Below are positions 42,860 to 50,831 of a stretch of DNA of 64,000 bases, one piece after another. This DNA comes from Amycolatopsis sp. A133 (lineage in GTDB: Bacteria; Actinomycetota; Actinomycetes; Mycobacteriales; Pseudonocardiaceae). The position numbers and the translations under genes were made by a program. The stretch spans positions 62,001 through 126,000 of the forward strand of contig NZ_JAVHJU010000041.1 in the NCBI RefSeq assembly GCF_031082405.1, read 5' to 3'. The notes below the pieces were generated by a model, which was not told where the DNA came from, ran no database searches, and saw only the letters and a program-made list of their open reading frames with translations. Each line of letters begins with the position of its first letter. Positions within the stretch are counted from its first letter, which is position 1.

Positions 42860-43093
42860 GTGGAAACACAGTGCCGAGGCCCCATCGACGTGACCCGGGT
42901 CGCCGGGTTCGACACCGGCACCGCCGACCCCGACGACCTTCGCCGCGCCGTTGCGGCGTCGCCCGGCTACGCCCGCGCCGCCGCCGAACAGCGGGCGGCC
43001 GTGCTGGACATCGTGCTGCGGGTGGGTACCACGCCCGTCCCGGAGCCGCGACGCCGGCGCGGGGTCGTCGGCAGGCTGCTCGGCCGCCGGTAG
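42860..43093 (+). CDS. 77-residue protein of unknown function
   Basis: A small soluble protein starting at GTG 42860 with GGAG 9 nt upstream. It has FDTGTADPDDLRRAVAASPG and a helical EQRAAVLDIVLRVG segment, then a strongly basic C-terminus (PRRRRGVVGRLLGRR) that could bind nucleic acid or membrane. Two strong hairpins follow its stop. Not recognised. Confidence 0.6.
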   Translation: METQCRGPIDVTRVAGFDTGTADPDDLRRAVAASPGYARAAAEQRAAVLDIVLRVGTTPVPEPRRRRGVVGRLLGRR

Positions 43094-43117
43094 CCGCGGA
43101 CTTCCCCGGCACAGCAC

Positions 43118-43149
43118 AAAGCCGCGACCGACGGGTCGGTCGCGGCTTT
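43118..43149. terminator. Strong terminator hairpin
   Basis: AAAGCCGCGACCGAC (43118-43132) and its complement (43135-43149) form a near loop-less 15-bp stem ending in TTT, 25 bases past the 77-residue gene. Confidence 0.85.
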
Positions 43150-43159
43150 CGTTTGCGCC

Positions 43160-43201
43160 GGGTGGGACCGGCATTCCCAGGTCCGGTGGCCGGTCCCACC
43201 C
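43160..43201. terminator. Second hairpin, perfect 13-bp stem
   Basis: GGGTGGGACCGGC (43160-43172) and GCCGGTCCCACCC (43189-43201) enclose 16 nt. It may be a backup terminator or belong to the leftward gene at 43361. Confidence 0.65.
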
Positions 43202-43360
43202 GTGCCGGCGTCACACTGGGTCGCTGCGTGCCCGGGACGGGGAACCGGAGTGTGCAGCTCGCTCCCTGTTCCGGGCACGCCGGACGACGTCACGTGCAGC
43301 GCCGGAGTCCGCGCCCCGGCCGGCTTCCGCACACACAACGGGCGGCCGTGGCGCGGGGAC

Positions 43361-43711
43361 TCAGTGGCCCTGGCTCGTGCCGCCGTCGGCGACGCCACCC
43401 GACGCGCAGTTCTCCGGGGACTCGCCGCTGGCCTCGTGCTCGCCCGGCGACAGGATCGGCACGCCGATGCCGTTGAGCGAGTCGTGGATCGGGACCTGCA
43501 CGCCGAGGACGTTGATGTCGTTCTCGCACACGCCGACCACGGCGTTGACGTTGTGCAGCAGGTCGGTGTTGTTCAGGTTGAGCAGGCCGAGCTGACCGGT
43601 GTGGCCATCGTGGTGGTCGTGGTCGCCCGGCGTACCGGCGACCGCGACGCCACCGGCCAGGAAAGCGCCGGCCGCCATGGCAGCCGTGACGAATCCAACC
43701 TTCTTCAGCAT
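43361..43711 (-). CDS. Small secreted paralog 1 (two-cysteine surface protein)
   Basis: 116 residues. The signal peptide ends in GVAVAG (~26). A His/Asp-rich patch (DHDHHDGH) is followed by the shared core LNNTDLLHNVNAVVGVCEND, INVLGVQVPIHDSLNGIGVP and ILSPGEHEASGESPENCASG, ending ADGGTSQGH. Two Cys are conserved in all three paralogs of this window. The size, export signal and hydrophobic core recall chaplins and rodlins of aerial hyphae, but the sequence is not a standard member of either. GAGGAGA precedes the ATG. GGAAACGTACT lies ~72 nt upstream, as in paralog 3. Confidence 0.85.
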   Translation of the reverse strand: MLKKVGFVTAAMAAGAFLAGGVAVAGTPGDHDHHDGHTGQLGLLNLNNTDLLHNVNAVVGVCENDINVLGVQVPIHDSLNGIGVPILSPGEHEASGESPENCASGGVADGGTSQGH

Positions 43712-44115
43712 TTGTTCTCCTCGATTAGGCGGTGCATCGGCCGGGACGGTGGCGAGGTGTGTGTTCTCCCGTCCCGCGTGAGGGAAACGTACTGGTCCAC
43801 CGGGGTGAATTCCACCTCACACCACCATCGGGTGCGCACTCCAGGCCCTTGACCGCGCATGGATTGGCCCGATCGGGTCGGACAGGTTTACCGCGGGAAA
43901 ATCTTTTCGACGCCGGGCGAGCGGATTCGCACACCCGTTCAGGCCACAACCACCCGGAGAACAGCGACGCGAACGAGGCGGAGACCGTAGGCTGACGGCA
44001 CGGAAACTCGTTCCTCTGACCCCAGGAGCGGGTATCCGACCGGGGAACCGGCGAGGTGTGGACCCTCAGCCGAGCCCGCAGCCGGGCGACGCACAACCTC
44101 GCCGGTTCCCCGCCG
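43712..44115. other. Promoter region and gene-free stretch
   Basis: About 400 bp without a supported gene. It contains the promoter of paralog 1, including the GGAAACGTACT element at 43783-43793. No repeats or RNA genes were seen. Confidence 0.5.
43783..43793 (-). promoter_or_regulatory. Shared promoter element of secreted paralog 1
   Basis: Read leftward this is AGTACGTTTCC. The equivalent AGTACGTTTTTCC precedes paralog 3 at 45406-45418, both 60-75 nt upstream of their ATGs. TACGTT may be the -10 box. Confidence 0.4.
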
Positions 44116-44442
44116 CTATTCCTCCACGCGACGCCACTCCCCCACGAGACCGCACAACACCGCGCGGACGGCGCGCTCGGCGTCCTCATCGGACAGTCCC
44201 GGTTCGGCCTCGCTGCCCGCGGCCACGACGACCGTGGCGACGTCGCGGAGCTTGACGTTGCTCTGCTGCGACACGGCGACCAGCACGCCGAACGCCTCCG
44301 CGGCCGTGCAGCCGCGAAGGAGCATCACCATGCCCTTGGCCTGGTCGATCACCGGCCGGGACGACAGCGCCTCGCGCAACTGCGCGTTCTCGGCCGCCGG
44401 GTCGGCCTCACCGGCGGCGCAGCGGCCACGGTCGTGCTCCAC
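44116..44442 (-). CDS. ANTAR-domain protein
   Basis: About 108 residues. The ANTAR RNA-binding helical domain is seen in ENAQLREALSSRPVIDQAKG and MVMLLRGCTAAEAFGVLVAV, then SQQSNVKLRDVATVVV. ANTAR proteins bind paired hairpins in nascent RNA and prevent termination. There is no receiver or GAF sensor domain, so the input is unclear. GTG 44442 has AGGA upstream; an upstream frame reaches 44511 without a better start. It sits between two secreted-protein paralogs on the same strand. Confidence 0.85.
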   Translation of the reverse strand: MEHDRGRCAAGEADPAAENAQLREALSSRPVIDQAKGMVMLLRGCTAAEAFGVLVAVSQQSNVKLRDVATVVVAAGSEAEPGLSDEDAERAVRAVLCGLVGEWRRVEE

Positions 44443-44519
44443 TCGTCCTGGCTTTCTCCCGGCAGCGAAAAGCCGCCGCACGGAAAAAGCATCCGCGCGA
44501 CGGCTTCCCACCGGGTCGA

Positions 44520-44861
44520 TCAGTGGCCCTGCGCGGTCCCGCCGTCCGCGATGCTGCCGCTGGCGCAGTTGGACGGCGTCGAGCCCTCGGCCTCGTGCGC
44601 CCCCGGCGACAGGATCGGGACGTCGATGCCCTCGGCGACGTCGTGCAGCGGGACCTGCACCCCGAGCACGTTGATGTTGTTGTCGCAGACGGCGCCGACC
44701 ACGTTCACGTTGTGCAGGGCGTCGAGGCTCTGCACGTTGGCCAGGCCGAACTGCTCGCTGTGGTCGGCGGGGACGGAGAAGTCGGCCGCGGAGGCCGCGC
44801 CGCCGAACGCCGCCAGGCCGGCCGCCAGTGCGGTCGTGACGAATCCGAGCTGCTTGATCAC
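44520..44861 (-). CDS. Small secreted paralog 2
   Basis: 113 residues with a signal peptide ending GAASAAD. The core reads NVQSLDALHNVNVVGAVCDN, then NINVLGVQVPLHDVAEGIDV and PILSPGAHEAEGSTPSNCAS, ending ADGGTAQGH. It is the most divergent of the three and lacks the His/Asp patch. The Cys pair and the terminal GGTxQGH are kept. The ATG has GAGGAG upstream. It is probably co-directional with, but separately transcribed from, the ANTAR gene 78 bp downstream. Confidence 0.84.
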   Translation of the reverse strand: MIKQLGFVTTALAAGLAAFGGAASAADFSVPADHSEQFGLANVQSLDALHNVNVVGAVCDNNINVLGVQVPLHDVAEGIDVPILSPGAHEAEGSTPSNCASGSIADGGTAQGH

Positions 44862-44975
44862 GAGAAAAAACTCCTCAAATGCCCACCCCTGAACAGGGCG
44901 GTACTCACGGCGCAGCCAGATGGTGCGCCATTGCGGTTGCGGGAAATCTTTTGCTTTTCCGCCGGGGCGGAAAAC

Positions 44976-45344
44976 TCAGTGGCCCTGGTCGGTGCCGCCG
45001 TCGGCGAGACCGCTGGAGGCGCAGTTGTACGGCGACTCACCCTCGGCCTCGCTCGCGCCCGGCGACAGGATCGGCACGCCGATGCCGTTGAGCGAGTCGT
45101 GGATCGGCACCTGCACGCCGAGCACGTTGATGTCGTTGCCACACAGCCCGACGGCGGCGTTGACGTTGTGCAGCACGTCGGTGTTGTTCAGGTTCACCAG
45201 GCCGACCTGGCCGGTGTGGTCGTAGCTGTAGTGGCCGTGGTGGTGACCGTCTTCATCGTCGTGCGTGCCGGCAGCGGCGATTCCGCCGGTGACGAACGCC
45301 CCGGCCGCCATGGTGGCGGCGACGAAGCCGATTTTCTTCAGCAT
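44976..45344 (-). CDS. Small secreted paralog 3
   Basis: 122 residues with a signal peptide ending GIAAAG. A long His/Asp/Tyr patch (HDDEDGHHHGHYSYDH) could bind metal. The core LNNTDVLHNVNAAVGLCGND, INVLGVQVPIHDSLNGIGVP and ILSPGASEAEGESPYNCASS closely matches paralog 1, and the end is ADGGTDQGH. ATG 45344 has GAGGGAG upstream; longer frames add a non-signal N-terminus and are rejected. It shares the AGTACGTTT promoter element with paralog 1. Confidence 0.86.
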   Translation of the reverse strand: MLKKIGFVAATMAAGAFVTGGIAAAGTHDDEDGHHHGHYSYDHTGQVGLVNLNNTDVLHNVNAAVGLCGNDINVLGVQVPIHDSLNGIGVPILSPGASEAEGESPYNCASSGLADGGTDQGH

Positions 45345-45751
45345 GGGTTCTCCCTCGATACGACAATTGCCACGGCGGCATTCAAGGCGTCGTTCCGCCT
45401 TGGTGGGAAAAACGTACTGATGGCCCGTTGGTCGTTCCACTCGATTCACCGATCGTGTGGGGCCCGCGACCCGCTGACCGGGCTTCCTGTAGCCCGAACG
45501 GGTGGATCATCAGACTCCGGGCGCATCGCTCCGGAAGGCACCCGGGGGCATCACCGAACGATTATCACCCATCGTGGTGCCCAGGTCCAGACACTTCGGC
45601 GCGTCACGCTTTGGGGTTGCTTCGTCCCGGCAATTCCACTTCGGAGCGTGATGATTTCCCGAACGGCATCCTTCGAAAGTGAAGCCGCTTCGGCGTTCCT
45701 ACGCTTTGCCGCGGACACCCGGTAGGCGGTGCGGGACGTGAGGAGTCGTTC
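45345..45751. other. Divergent promoter region without a gene
   Basis: About 400 bp between paralog 3 (leftward) and the exopolysaccharide locus (rightward). It holds the AGTACGTTTTTCC element at 45406-45418. No supported gene, terminator or RNA was found. Confidence 0.5.
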
Positions 45752-46588
45752 GTGGTGGATTACGCGGTGCTCGTGGCGTCCGCGGTGCTGTACGCGGTGG
45801 GGATCGTCGCGCAGAGCGTCGCCGCCCGGCGGGCCGGGAACCGGCCGGGGGCGGGACTGGGCCTGCTGGCCCGGCTGGCCGCCGATCGCCTGTACCTGCT
45901 GGGTTTCGCCGGCCAGGTGGGCGGCTTCGCGCTCGCGTTCTTCGCGCGTGCGTCCCTGCCGCTGTACCTGGTCCAGACCGCGTCTTCGTCGGCCATCGGG
46001 CTGGCGACCGCGTTCGGGGTGCTCGTACTGGGGTGGCGGATCCGCACCGCGGAGGCGATGACGCTGGTGCTGCTGGCTTCCGGGCTCGTCGTGCTGGCCG
46101 GGTCCTCGTCGGCCTCGGTCGCGTCGGACCTCCCGCCGGCCGGGGTCGCCGCCTTGGCGCTGGTGGTGCTGGCGATCGGGCTGGCCATGATCCCCGCCGG
46201 CCGGCGGGGGACGTTCCTGCCCGCCGCGGTCCTGTCCGGGGTCGCGTTCGCCGTCGTGGCGGTCGCGAGCCGCACGCTCGCCCACCTCGATCTCGCGGCC
46301 CTGCCGGGAAATCCGCTGACCTGGCTGATGCTGGTGGCCGCCGTGCTCGGTCAGGCGTCGATGGCGGCCGCGCTGCAGCGCGGGCCGGCGGCCGCGGTCG
46401 TGGCCACCGCCGACGCGACCACGATCGTGCTCGCGTCGGTGACCGGCATCGCCGTCCTCGGCGACCACGTCGTCGGCGGCCACGGGCCGTGGGTCGCGCT
46501 CGGGCTCACCGTGGTCGTGTGCGGTGTCCTGCTGCTCGGCGTGCAGTCGCGCGCGGGCACGGCCGCCCTCGCGGGAGAAGCCGCGTGA
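45752..46588 (+). CDS. DMT/EamA-like membrane carrier
   Basis: 278 residues with nine to ten membrane helices and short loops, in the pattern of the drug/metabolite transporter superfamily (EamA or NIPA-like). Landmarks are SLPLYLVQTASSSAIGLATA in the first half and GPAAAVVATADATTIVLASV in the second, the internal-repeat signature of DMT carriers. Substrate unknown. The GTG start has GAGGAG upstream. Its stop overlaps the deacetylase start (GTGA), so it opens the exopolysaccharide operon and may move a precursor or intermediate. Confidence 0.85.
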   Translation: MVDYAVLVASAVLYAVGIVAQSVAARRAGNRPGAGLGLLARLAADRLYLLGFAGQVGGFALAFFARASLPLYLVQTASSSAIGLATAFGVLVLGWRIRTAEAMTLVLLASGLVVLAGSSSASVASDLPPAGVAALALVVLAIGLAMIPAGRRGTFLPAAVLSGVAFAVVAVASRTLAHLDLAALPGNPLTWLMLVAAVLGQASMAAALQRGPAAAVVATADATTIVLASVTGIAVLGDHVVGGHGPWVALGLTVVVCGVLLLGVQSRAGTAALAGEAA

Positions 46589-47550
46589 GCCCGCGGCCGC
46601 TCGCGAGCGTCTCGGTCGACCTCGACAACCTCTGGGCCTACCTCAAGACCCACGGCGATCCCGCGTGGCGGGACCGGCCCAGTTTCCTGCCGTCCGCGGT
46701 GCCGCGGCTGCTGGAGATCCTCGGCGAACACGGCCTCACGACGACGGTCTTCGTCGTGGGCGCCGACGTCGTCCGCGAAGACGGCGCCAAGGCGGTCGCC
46801 GAGATCGCCGCGGCGGGCCACGAGGTGGGCAACCACTCCTTCGGCCACGAACCCTGGCTGCACCGCTACTCCCGCGACCGGCTCGAGGACGAGCTGAGCC
46901 GCACCGAAGACGCGATCGCCGCCGCGGGTGCCCCGCGGCCGGGCGGGTTCCGCGGTCCCGGCTACAGCGTCACGCGCGATCTGGTCGAACTGCTCGCCGA
47001 ACGCGGTTACGCCTACGACGCCAGCACCCTGCCGACGTGGATCGGTCCGCTGGCCCGCGCCTACCACAACCGCACCGCGAGGACCTCGGAAGAGGGCGTC
47101 GGCGAGCTGTTCGGCGGCTTTTCCCGGGTGCTGGCGCCGGTGCACGCCTACCGCTGGCGAACGGGCGCAGGCAGCGCGCTGGTCGAGCTCCCGGTGACGA
47201 CGATGCCGCTGCTGCGCACGCCGATCCACGGCTCGTACCTCCTGCAGCTGCACGAGATCTCGCCGCGGCTGGCCCGGGCGTACTTCCGGACGGCGCTGCG
47301 GCTCTGCCTCGTCCGTGGGGTCTCCCCTTCGCTGCTGCTGCACCCCACCGACGTCCTCGGCGCCGCCGACGCCCCCGGGATGGAGTTCTTCCCCGGCATG
47401 GCCGCACCGGGCGGGCGGAAGGCGGCCTGGCTCGGCTGGGTGCTTTCCGCGCTGCGCGAGCACTTCGACGTCGTCGGCACCGGGGAGTACGTCCGCCGGA
47501 CGGCCGTGCGCCGCACCCGGCCGGTGACCAGGTTGGACGCCGGGCGGTGA
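46585..47550 (+). CDS. NodB-type polysaccharide deacetylase
   Basis: 321 residues with a NodB/CE4 fold. The metal and catalytic residues are in ASVSVDLDNLW (Asp pair) and EVGNHSFGHEP (HxxxxH). FRGPGYSVTRDLVELLAERG follows, and the catalytic His is likely in SPSLLLHPTDVLG. It would remove N- or O-acetyl groups from the repeat unit or its lipid-linked precursor. There is no signal peptide, so action is cytoplasmic or membrane-associated. The GTG start overlaps the carrier stop and its stop overlaps the ligase start. Confidence 0.9.
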   Translation: MSPRPLASVSVDLDNLWAYLKTHGDPAWRDRPSFLPSAVPRLLEILGEHGLTTTVFVVGADVVREDGAKAVAEIAAAGHEVGNHSFGHEPWLHRYSRDRLEDELSRTEDAIAAAGAPRPGGFRGPGYSVTRDLVELLAERGYAYDASTLPTWIGPLARAYHNRTARTSEEGVGELFGGFSRVLAPVHAYRWRTGAGSALVELPVTTMPLLRTPIHGSYLLQLHEISPRLARAYFRTALRLCLVRGVSPSLLLHPTDVLGAADAPGMEFFPGMAAPGGRKAAWLGWVLSALREHFDVVGTGEYVRRTAVRRTRPVTRLDAGR

Positions 47551-48785
47551 CTATGCTCGCGGTCGTCCGGCCCTCGGCGCGTGAAACCCGTGAAGCGGCC
47601 CTGCTGCGGGTCCTCGCGTGCGCGACCGTCGCCCTGGCGCCGGTCGAGGGCTACCTGACGGCCGTGCAGAGCCAGCTCGGCAAGGTCGCGCCCGCGCTGC
47701 TGACGGTGGCCTGGCTCGCGATCCGGGTCCGCCACCGGCAGCCGCCTCGCCCGACGCCGCTGCACGCGGTCCTCGCGCTCCTCGCCGTCGTCCTCGCGGT
47801 GACGGCGGCGCGGCACGCGGCCGGTCCGTTCACCGCCGAGTACACCCTGCGCTGGCTGCCGTTCCTGGTCGTCACCGCGGCGCTGGCGGACGTCGCGAGC
47901 CGCGAGGTCCCGATCCGGTGGCTGCTGCTGGCCGCGGCCGCCGGCGCCACCGTCGCCGGGGCGGGTGCCCTCTTCAGCCTGATCGCCGAGGGCGAAGCCC
48001 GCGCGAGCGGCCCGCAGCCGGACCCGAACGACCTGGCCTACTTCCTCGTCGCGGCGGTCCCCCTGCTCGCGGCGCTGCACCGCCGGGGGCGCGGGTTCGT
48101 CTTGACGGCCGCGGGCATCGTGCTGGTGGCCGGCGCGACGGCGACGTTCTCCCGCGGCGGTGCGCTGGGCCTGACCGCCGCGGTCGGCTGGCTGCTGGTG
48201 CGGCGGGTGCTGCCGTGGCGGGTGCTCGCCGCCGCGGCCGTGGCGGTCGCCGCGCTGGGGCTGGGCGCGTGGGCGTTCGCCGGGCCGCAGCTGGACCGGG
48301 CCCTGCAGGAGAAGAGCTTCATCGCCGCGTCCAATGTGGACACGAGGGAGCTGCGCTGGCAGGCGGCGGCCCGGATGCTGACCGCGCACCCGGTGCTCGG
48401 CGTCGGGCCCGGCGGGTTCCGCGAGCACTACGCCGCGGAGTCGCACAACGCCGAGGTCGACGAGCAGACCCCGGTGGCGCACAACATGTACCTCGAAGTC
48501 GCCGCGGAGCTGGGCCTGCCCGGGTTCGCGCTGTTCGCCGGGGTGGCCGCCACCGCCGCGGTGGCGAGCGAGCGGACGGTCCGGCGGGCCGGGCCCGGCC
48601 CGCGGCGGACGGAGGCGGTCGCCGTCCAGGCGTCGCTGCTCGCCGTCGCGGTCACCTCGACGTTCCTGTCCGAGCAGTACTACCTGCCGTTCTGGTCGCT
48701 GGCCGCGCTCGCCGTCGCGGCCGAAACCCGGATTCGCCGAGAAGGAGAGGGGAGCGCCGATGCGGGTGCTGCACGTGATCAGTGA
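47547..48785 (+). CDS. O-antigen ligase/polymerase (Wzy-like)
   Basis: 412 residues with 10-12 membrane helices. The large loop and signature of Wzy_C proteins are visible: VDTRELRWQAAARMLTAHPV, then LGVGPGGFREHYAAE and TPVAHNMYLEVAAELGLPGF. It would polymerise lipid-linked repeat units or ligate the chain on the outer face of the membrane. The start is GTG 47547, overlapping the deacetylase stop; ATG 47553 is also possible. The C-terminus overlaps the next gene by 26 bases. Confidence 0.88.
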   Translation: MTMLAVVRPSARETREAALLRVLACATVALAPVEGYLTAVQSQLGKVAPALLTVAWLAIRVRHRQPPRPTPLHAVLALLAVVLAVTAARHAAGPFTAEYTLRWLPFLVVTAALADVASREVPIRWLLLAAAAGATVAGAGALFSLIAEGEARASGPQPDPNDLAYFLVAAVPLLAALHRRGRGFVLTAAGIVLVAGATATFSRGGALGLTAAVGWLLVRRVLPWRVLAAAAVAVAALGLGAWAFAGPQLDRALQEKSFIAASNVDTRELRWQAAARMLTAHPVLGVGPGGFREHYAAESHNAEVDEQTPVAHNMYLEVAAELGLPGFALFAGVAATAAVASERTVRRAGPGPRRTEAVAVQASLLAVAVTSTFLSEQYYLPFWSLAALAVAAETRIRREGEGSADAGAARDQ

Positions 48786-49818
48786 AATGGGGGCGGGCGG
48801 GGCGGAAACGCTCGTCGCCGGCATGGTGGCCCGTGGCGAGGAGTACGGCTGGGTGTCCGCGGTCGCCAGCGGCGGCGGCTTCCGCGCCGACGCGCTGGCC
48901 GCGGACGGCATCCCGGCGTTCCCCGTGCCGCTCGCCCGCCGCAGCAAGGCGGGGGTGCTGCGGGCGGCGTGGGCCACCCGCCGGGCGATCGCGCGGTTCC
49001 GGCCCGACGTCGTGCTGGCCCACAACGTCGGCGCGAGCCTGGTGGCCCGCCTCGCGCTGGTCCCCGGACGGCGGCGGCCGCTGCTCACCGTCTTCCACGG
49101 CGTCGCCGACGAGGACTACCCCGCCGCGGCCCGGATCCTGCGCCGCACCTCCTCCCAGGTCGTCGCCGTCTCCGCCGCCACCGCGGACCGGCTGACGGCG
49201 TCGGGGCTGGACCGGCCGGTGGTGATCCGCAACGCCGTGTTCCCCCGGTCCCCGGTGTTCGGCCGCGCGGAGGTCCGCGCGTCCCTCGGGGTTCCGGAGC
49301 GGACGCCGGTCGCGCTCTGCCTGGCCCGGCTCGAACCGCAGAAGCGCCACGACGTGCTGCTGGACGCCTGGGCCGCGGTCGACGGCGACGCCGTGCTGTG
49401 GCTGGCCGGCGACGGCAGCCTGCGTGCGGACCTCGAGCGCCGTGCGCAGGCGCTGGGCCGCCGCATCGAGTTCCTCGGCACCCGCACGGACGTGCCGGAC
49501 CTGCTCGCCGCGGCCGACGTCACCGTCCTCACCAGCGACTGGGAGGGCCTGCCGCTGGCGGTGCTGGAGTCGATGGCGGCCGGACGGCCGGCGGTCGCGA
49601 CGGACGTCGGCGGGATCGGCGGGGTGCTGGCCGGCGGCGGCGGGATCGTGGTGCCGCCCGCGGATCCGGCGGCGACGGCCGCGGCGCTGAACCACCTGCT
49701 GTTCGACCCGGCGAGGCGGGAAACCGTGGCGGCCGAAGGGATCCGCGCCGTCGAACGCGACTACGACCCGCACACGCTCATGAAGTCCTACGACGAGTTG
49801 CTCCGAGGTGCCCGATGA
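48760..49818 (+). CDS. Glycosyltransferase family 4
   Basis: 352 residues, GT-B fold. The N-terminal acceptor domain starts MRVLHVISEMGAGGAETLVA. The C-terminal donor domain has PVALCLARLEPQKRHDVLLD, then GTRTDVPDLLAAADVTVLTS and the E-x7-E signature in DWEGLPLAVLESMAAGRPAV. It would add one sugar from a nucleotide donor to the growing repeat unit. Its start lies within the ligase gene end and its stop overlaps the next start (ATGA). Confidence 0.93.
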   Translation: MRVLHVISEMGAGGAETLVAGMVARGEEYGWVSAVASGGGFRADALAADGIPAFPVPLARRSKAGVLRAAWATRRAIARFRPDVVLAHNVGASLVARLALVPGRRRPLLTVFHGVADEDYPAAARILRRTSSQVVAVSAATADRLTASGLDRPVVIRNAVFPRSPVFGRAEVRASLGVPERTPVALCLARLEPQKRHDVLLDAWAAVDGDAVLWLAGDGSLRADLERRAQALGRRIEFLGTRTDVPDLLAAADVTVLTSDWEGLPLAVLESMAAGRPAVATDVGGIGGVLAGGGGIVVPPADPAATAAALNHLLFDPARRETVAAEGIRAVERDYDPHTLMKSYDELLRGAR

Positions 49819-50663
49819 AGTCCGTTGTCTCGAGCGTCGCCGCGGCGCTGCTGGTGGGTGCGCTCGTGCTGATCGTCGGCCTGACGCGCGACGCGGAGTA
49901 CCAGGGCCGGGTGAGCCTGCTCGCCGGTCCCGCCGCGGCGGACGGCGCGCCATACGGCGAAGTCGTGTCGCTGGCGCTGCCCGCGCTGGTCGAGCTCGCG
50001 CGCAGCCCGTCGGTGCTGCAGGCGGCGGCCCCGGCGTCCGGGTATTCGCCCGACGAGCTCGCCGGGCACGTGTCGGTCGAGCTGGTCCCGGCGTCCGGCC
50101 TGGCGCGGCTCTCGGTGCGCGCGGCGACGGCGGAGCAGGCGGGCGCGACGGCGACGGCGCTGGGCAAGGCGATGATCGACGCGGACCTGCTCGCCCCGGC
50201 CGGCAAGCTCCGGACGCTCGACCCGCGGCCCGAGGTCGTCGCGGTGGCCCCGGACAAGCCGCTGGTGACCGGGCTGGCCCTGGTCGCCGCGATCGCGGCC
50301 GCGCTGGCGACGGCGGCGGTGCGCCGGCTGACGCCGGGAGCTGCGGGGCCGGGCCCGGTGCGCCGCGCACTGGTTGCGGCGGGGGTGCACCGCCCGGTGG
50401 CGGTGCTGCACGAGGACGACCCGGCGACCGGCGACCGGCTGGCGGTGCTGTGCCGCGCGGCCGGGCGGCCGGTTCGGGTGCTGCCGGTGGCGCCGGAGCT
50501 CTCCGAGACGGCGGCGAAGCTGGCGGCGGGGCTGCCGGAGGAGCAGGGAGACGGCGCTTCGGTGGTGGCGGTGGCCACGGCGGGACGGCACCAGGGTGAG
50601 CTGACCGCGGCGGTCGCTGTGCTGCCGGCGGACGCGGTGCTGGTGGCGGTGGTGCTGGCGTGA
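49815..50663 (+). CDS. Wzz/YveK-like chain-length membrane protein
   Basis: 282 residues. A first membrane helix (SVAAALLVGALVLIVGL) is near the N-terminus. An extracytoplasmic domain follows (SLALPALVELARSPSVLQAA, VELVPASGLARLSVRAATAE). A second helix (LVTGLALVAAIAAALATAAV) precedes a cytoplasmic tail. This topology is that of Wzz-type regulators of polysaccharide length. The tail resembles a degenerate BY-kinase region but has no Walker motif. It is translated with the glycosyltransferase before it. Tandem repeats follow the stop. Confidence 0.75.
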   Translation: MKSVVSSVAAALLVGALVLIVGLTRDAEYQGRVSLLAGPAAADGAPYGEVVSLALPALVELARSPSVLQAAAPASGYSPDELAGHVSVELVPASGLARLSVRAATAEQAGATATALGKAMIDADLLAPAGKLRTLDPRPEVVAVAPDKPLVTGLALVAAIAAALATAAVRRLTPGAAGPGPVRRALVAAGVHRPVAVLHEDDPATGDRLAVLCRAAGRPVRVLPVAPELSETAAKLAAGLPEEQGDGASVVAVATAGRHQGELTAAVAVLPADAVLVAVVLA

Positions 50664-50671
50664 CTACCTTG

Positions 50672-50831
50672 CAGCGCGCTGCGCTCGGCGGCCCAGCCCC
50701 GGAACAGCGCCCCACCCGCTCTGTGGCGGTGGTGCCGGCATGACCTCGCAACAGCGCGCTGCGCTCGGCGGCCCAGCCCCGGAACAGCGCCCCACCCGCT
50801 CCGCGGCGGTGGTGCCGGCATGACCTCGACG
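50672..50831 (+). repeat. Two tandem 80-bp repeats at a gene junction
   Basis: Copy 1 (50672-50751) and copy 2 (50752-50831) differ at only a few positions. Each ends in GGTGCCGGCATGACCTCG, and the end of the Wzz-like gene carries a diverged partial third copy (GTGGCGGTGGTGCTGGCG). The duplication creates two start codons, 50740 and 50820. Confidence 0.9.
50740..50823 (+). CDS. 27-residue junction mini-ORF
   Basis: The first ATGACCTCG made by the 80-bp duplication opens a frame reading MTSQQRAALGGPAPEQRPTR and ending SAAVVPA. Its TGA overlaps the ATG of the GT87 gene. It may serve only to couple translation; peptide function is doubtful. Confidence 0.35.
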   Translation: MTSQQRAALGGPAPEQRPTRSAAVVPA

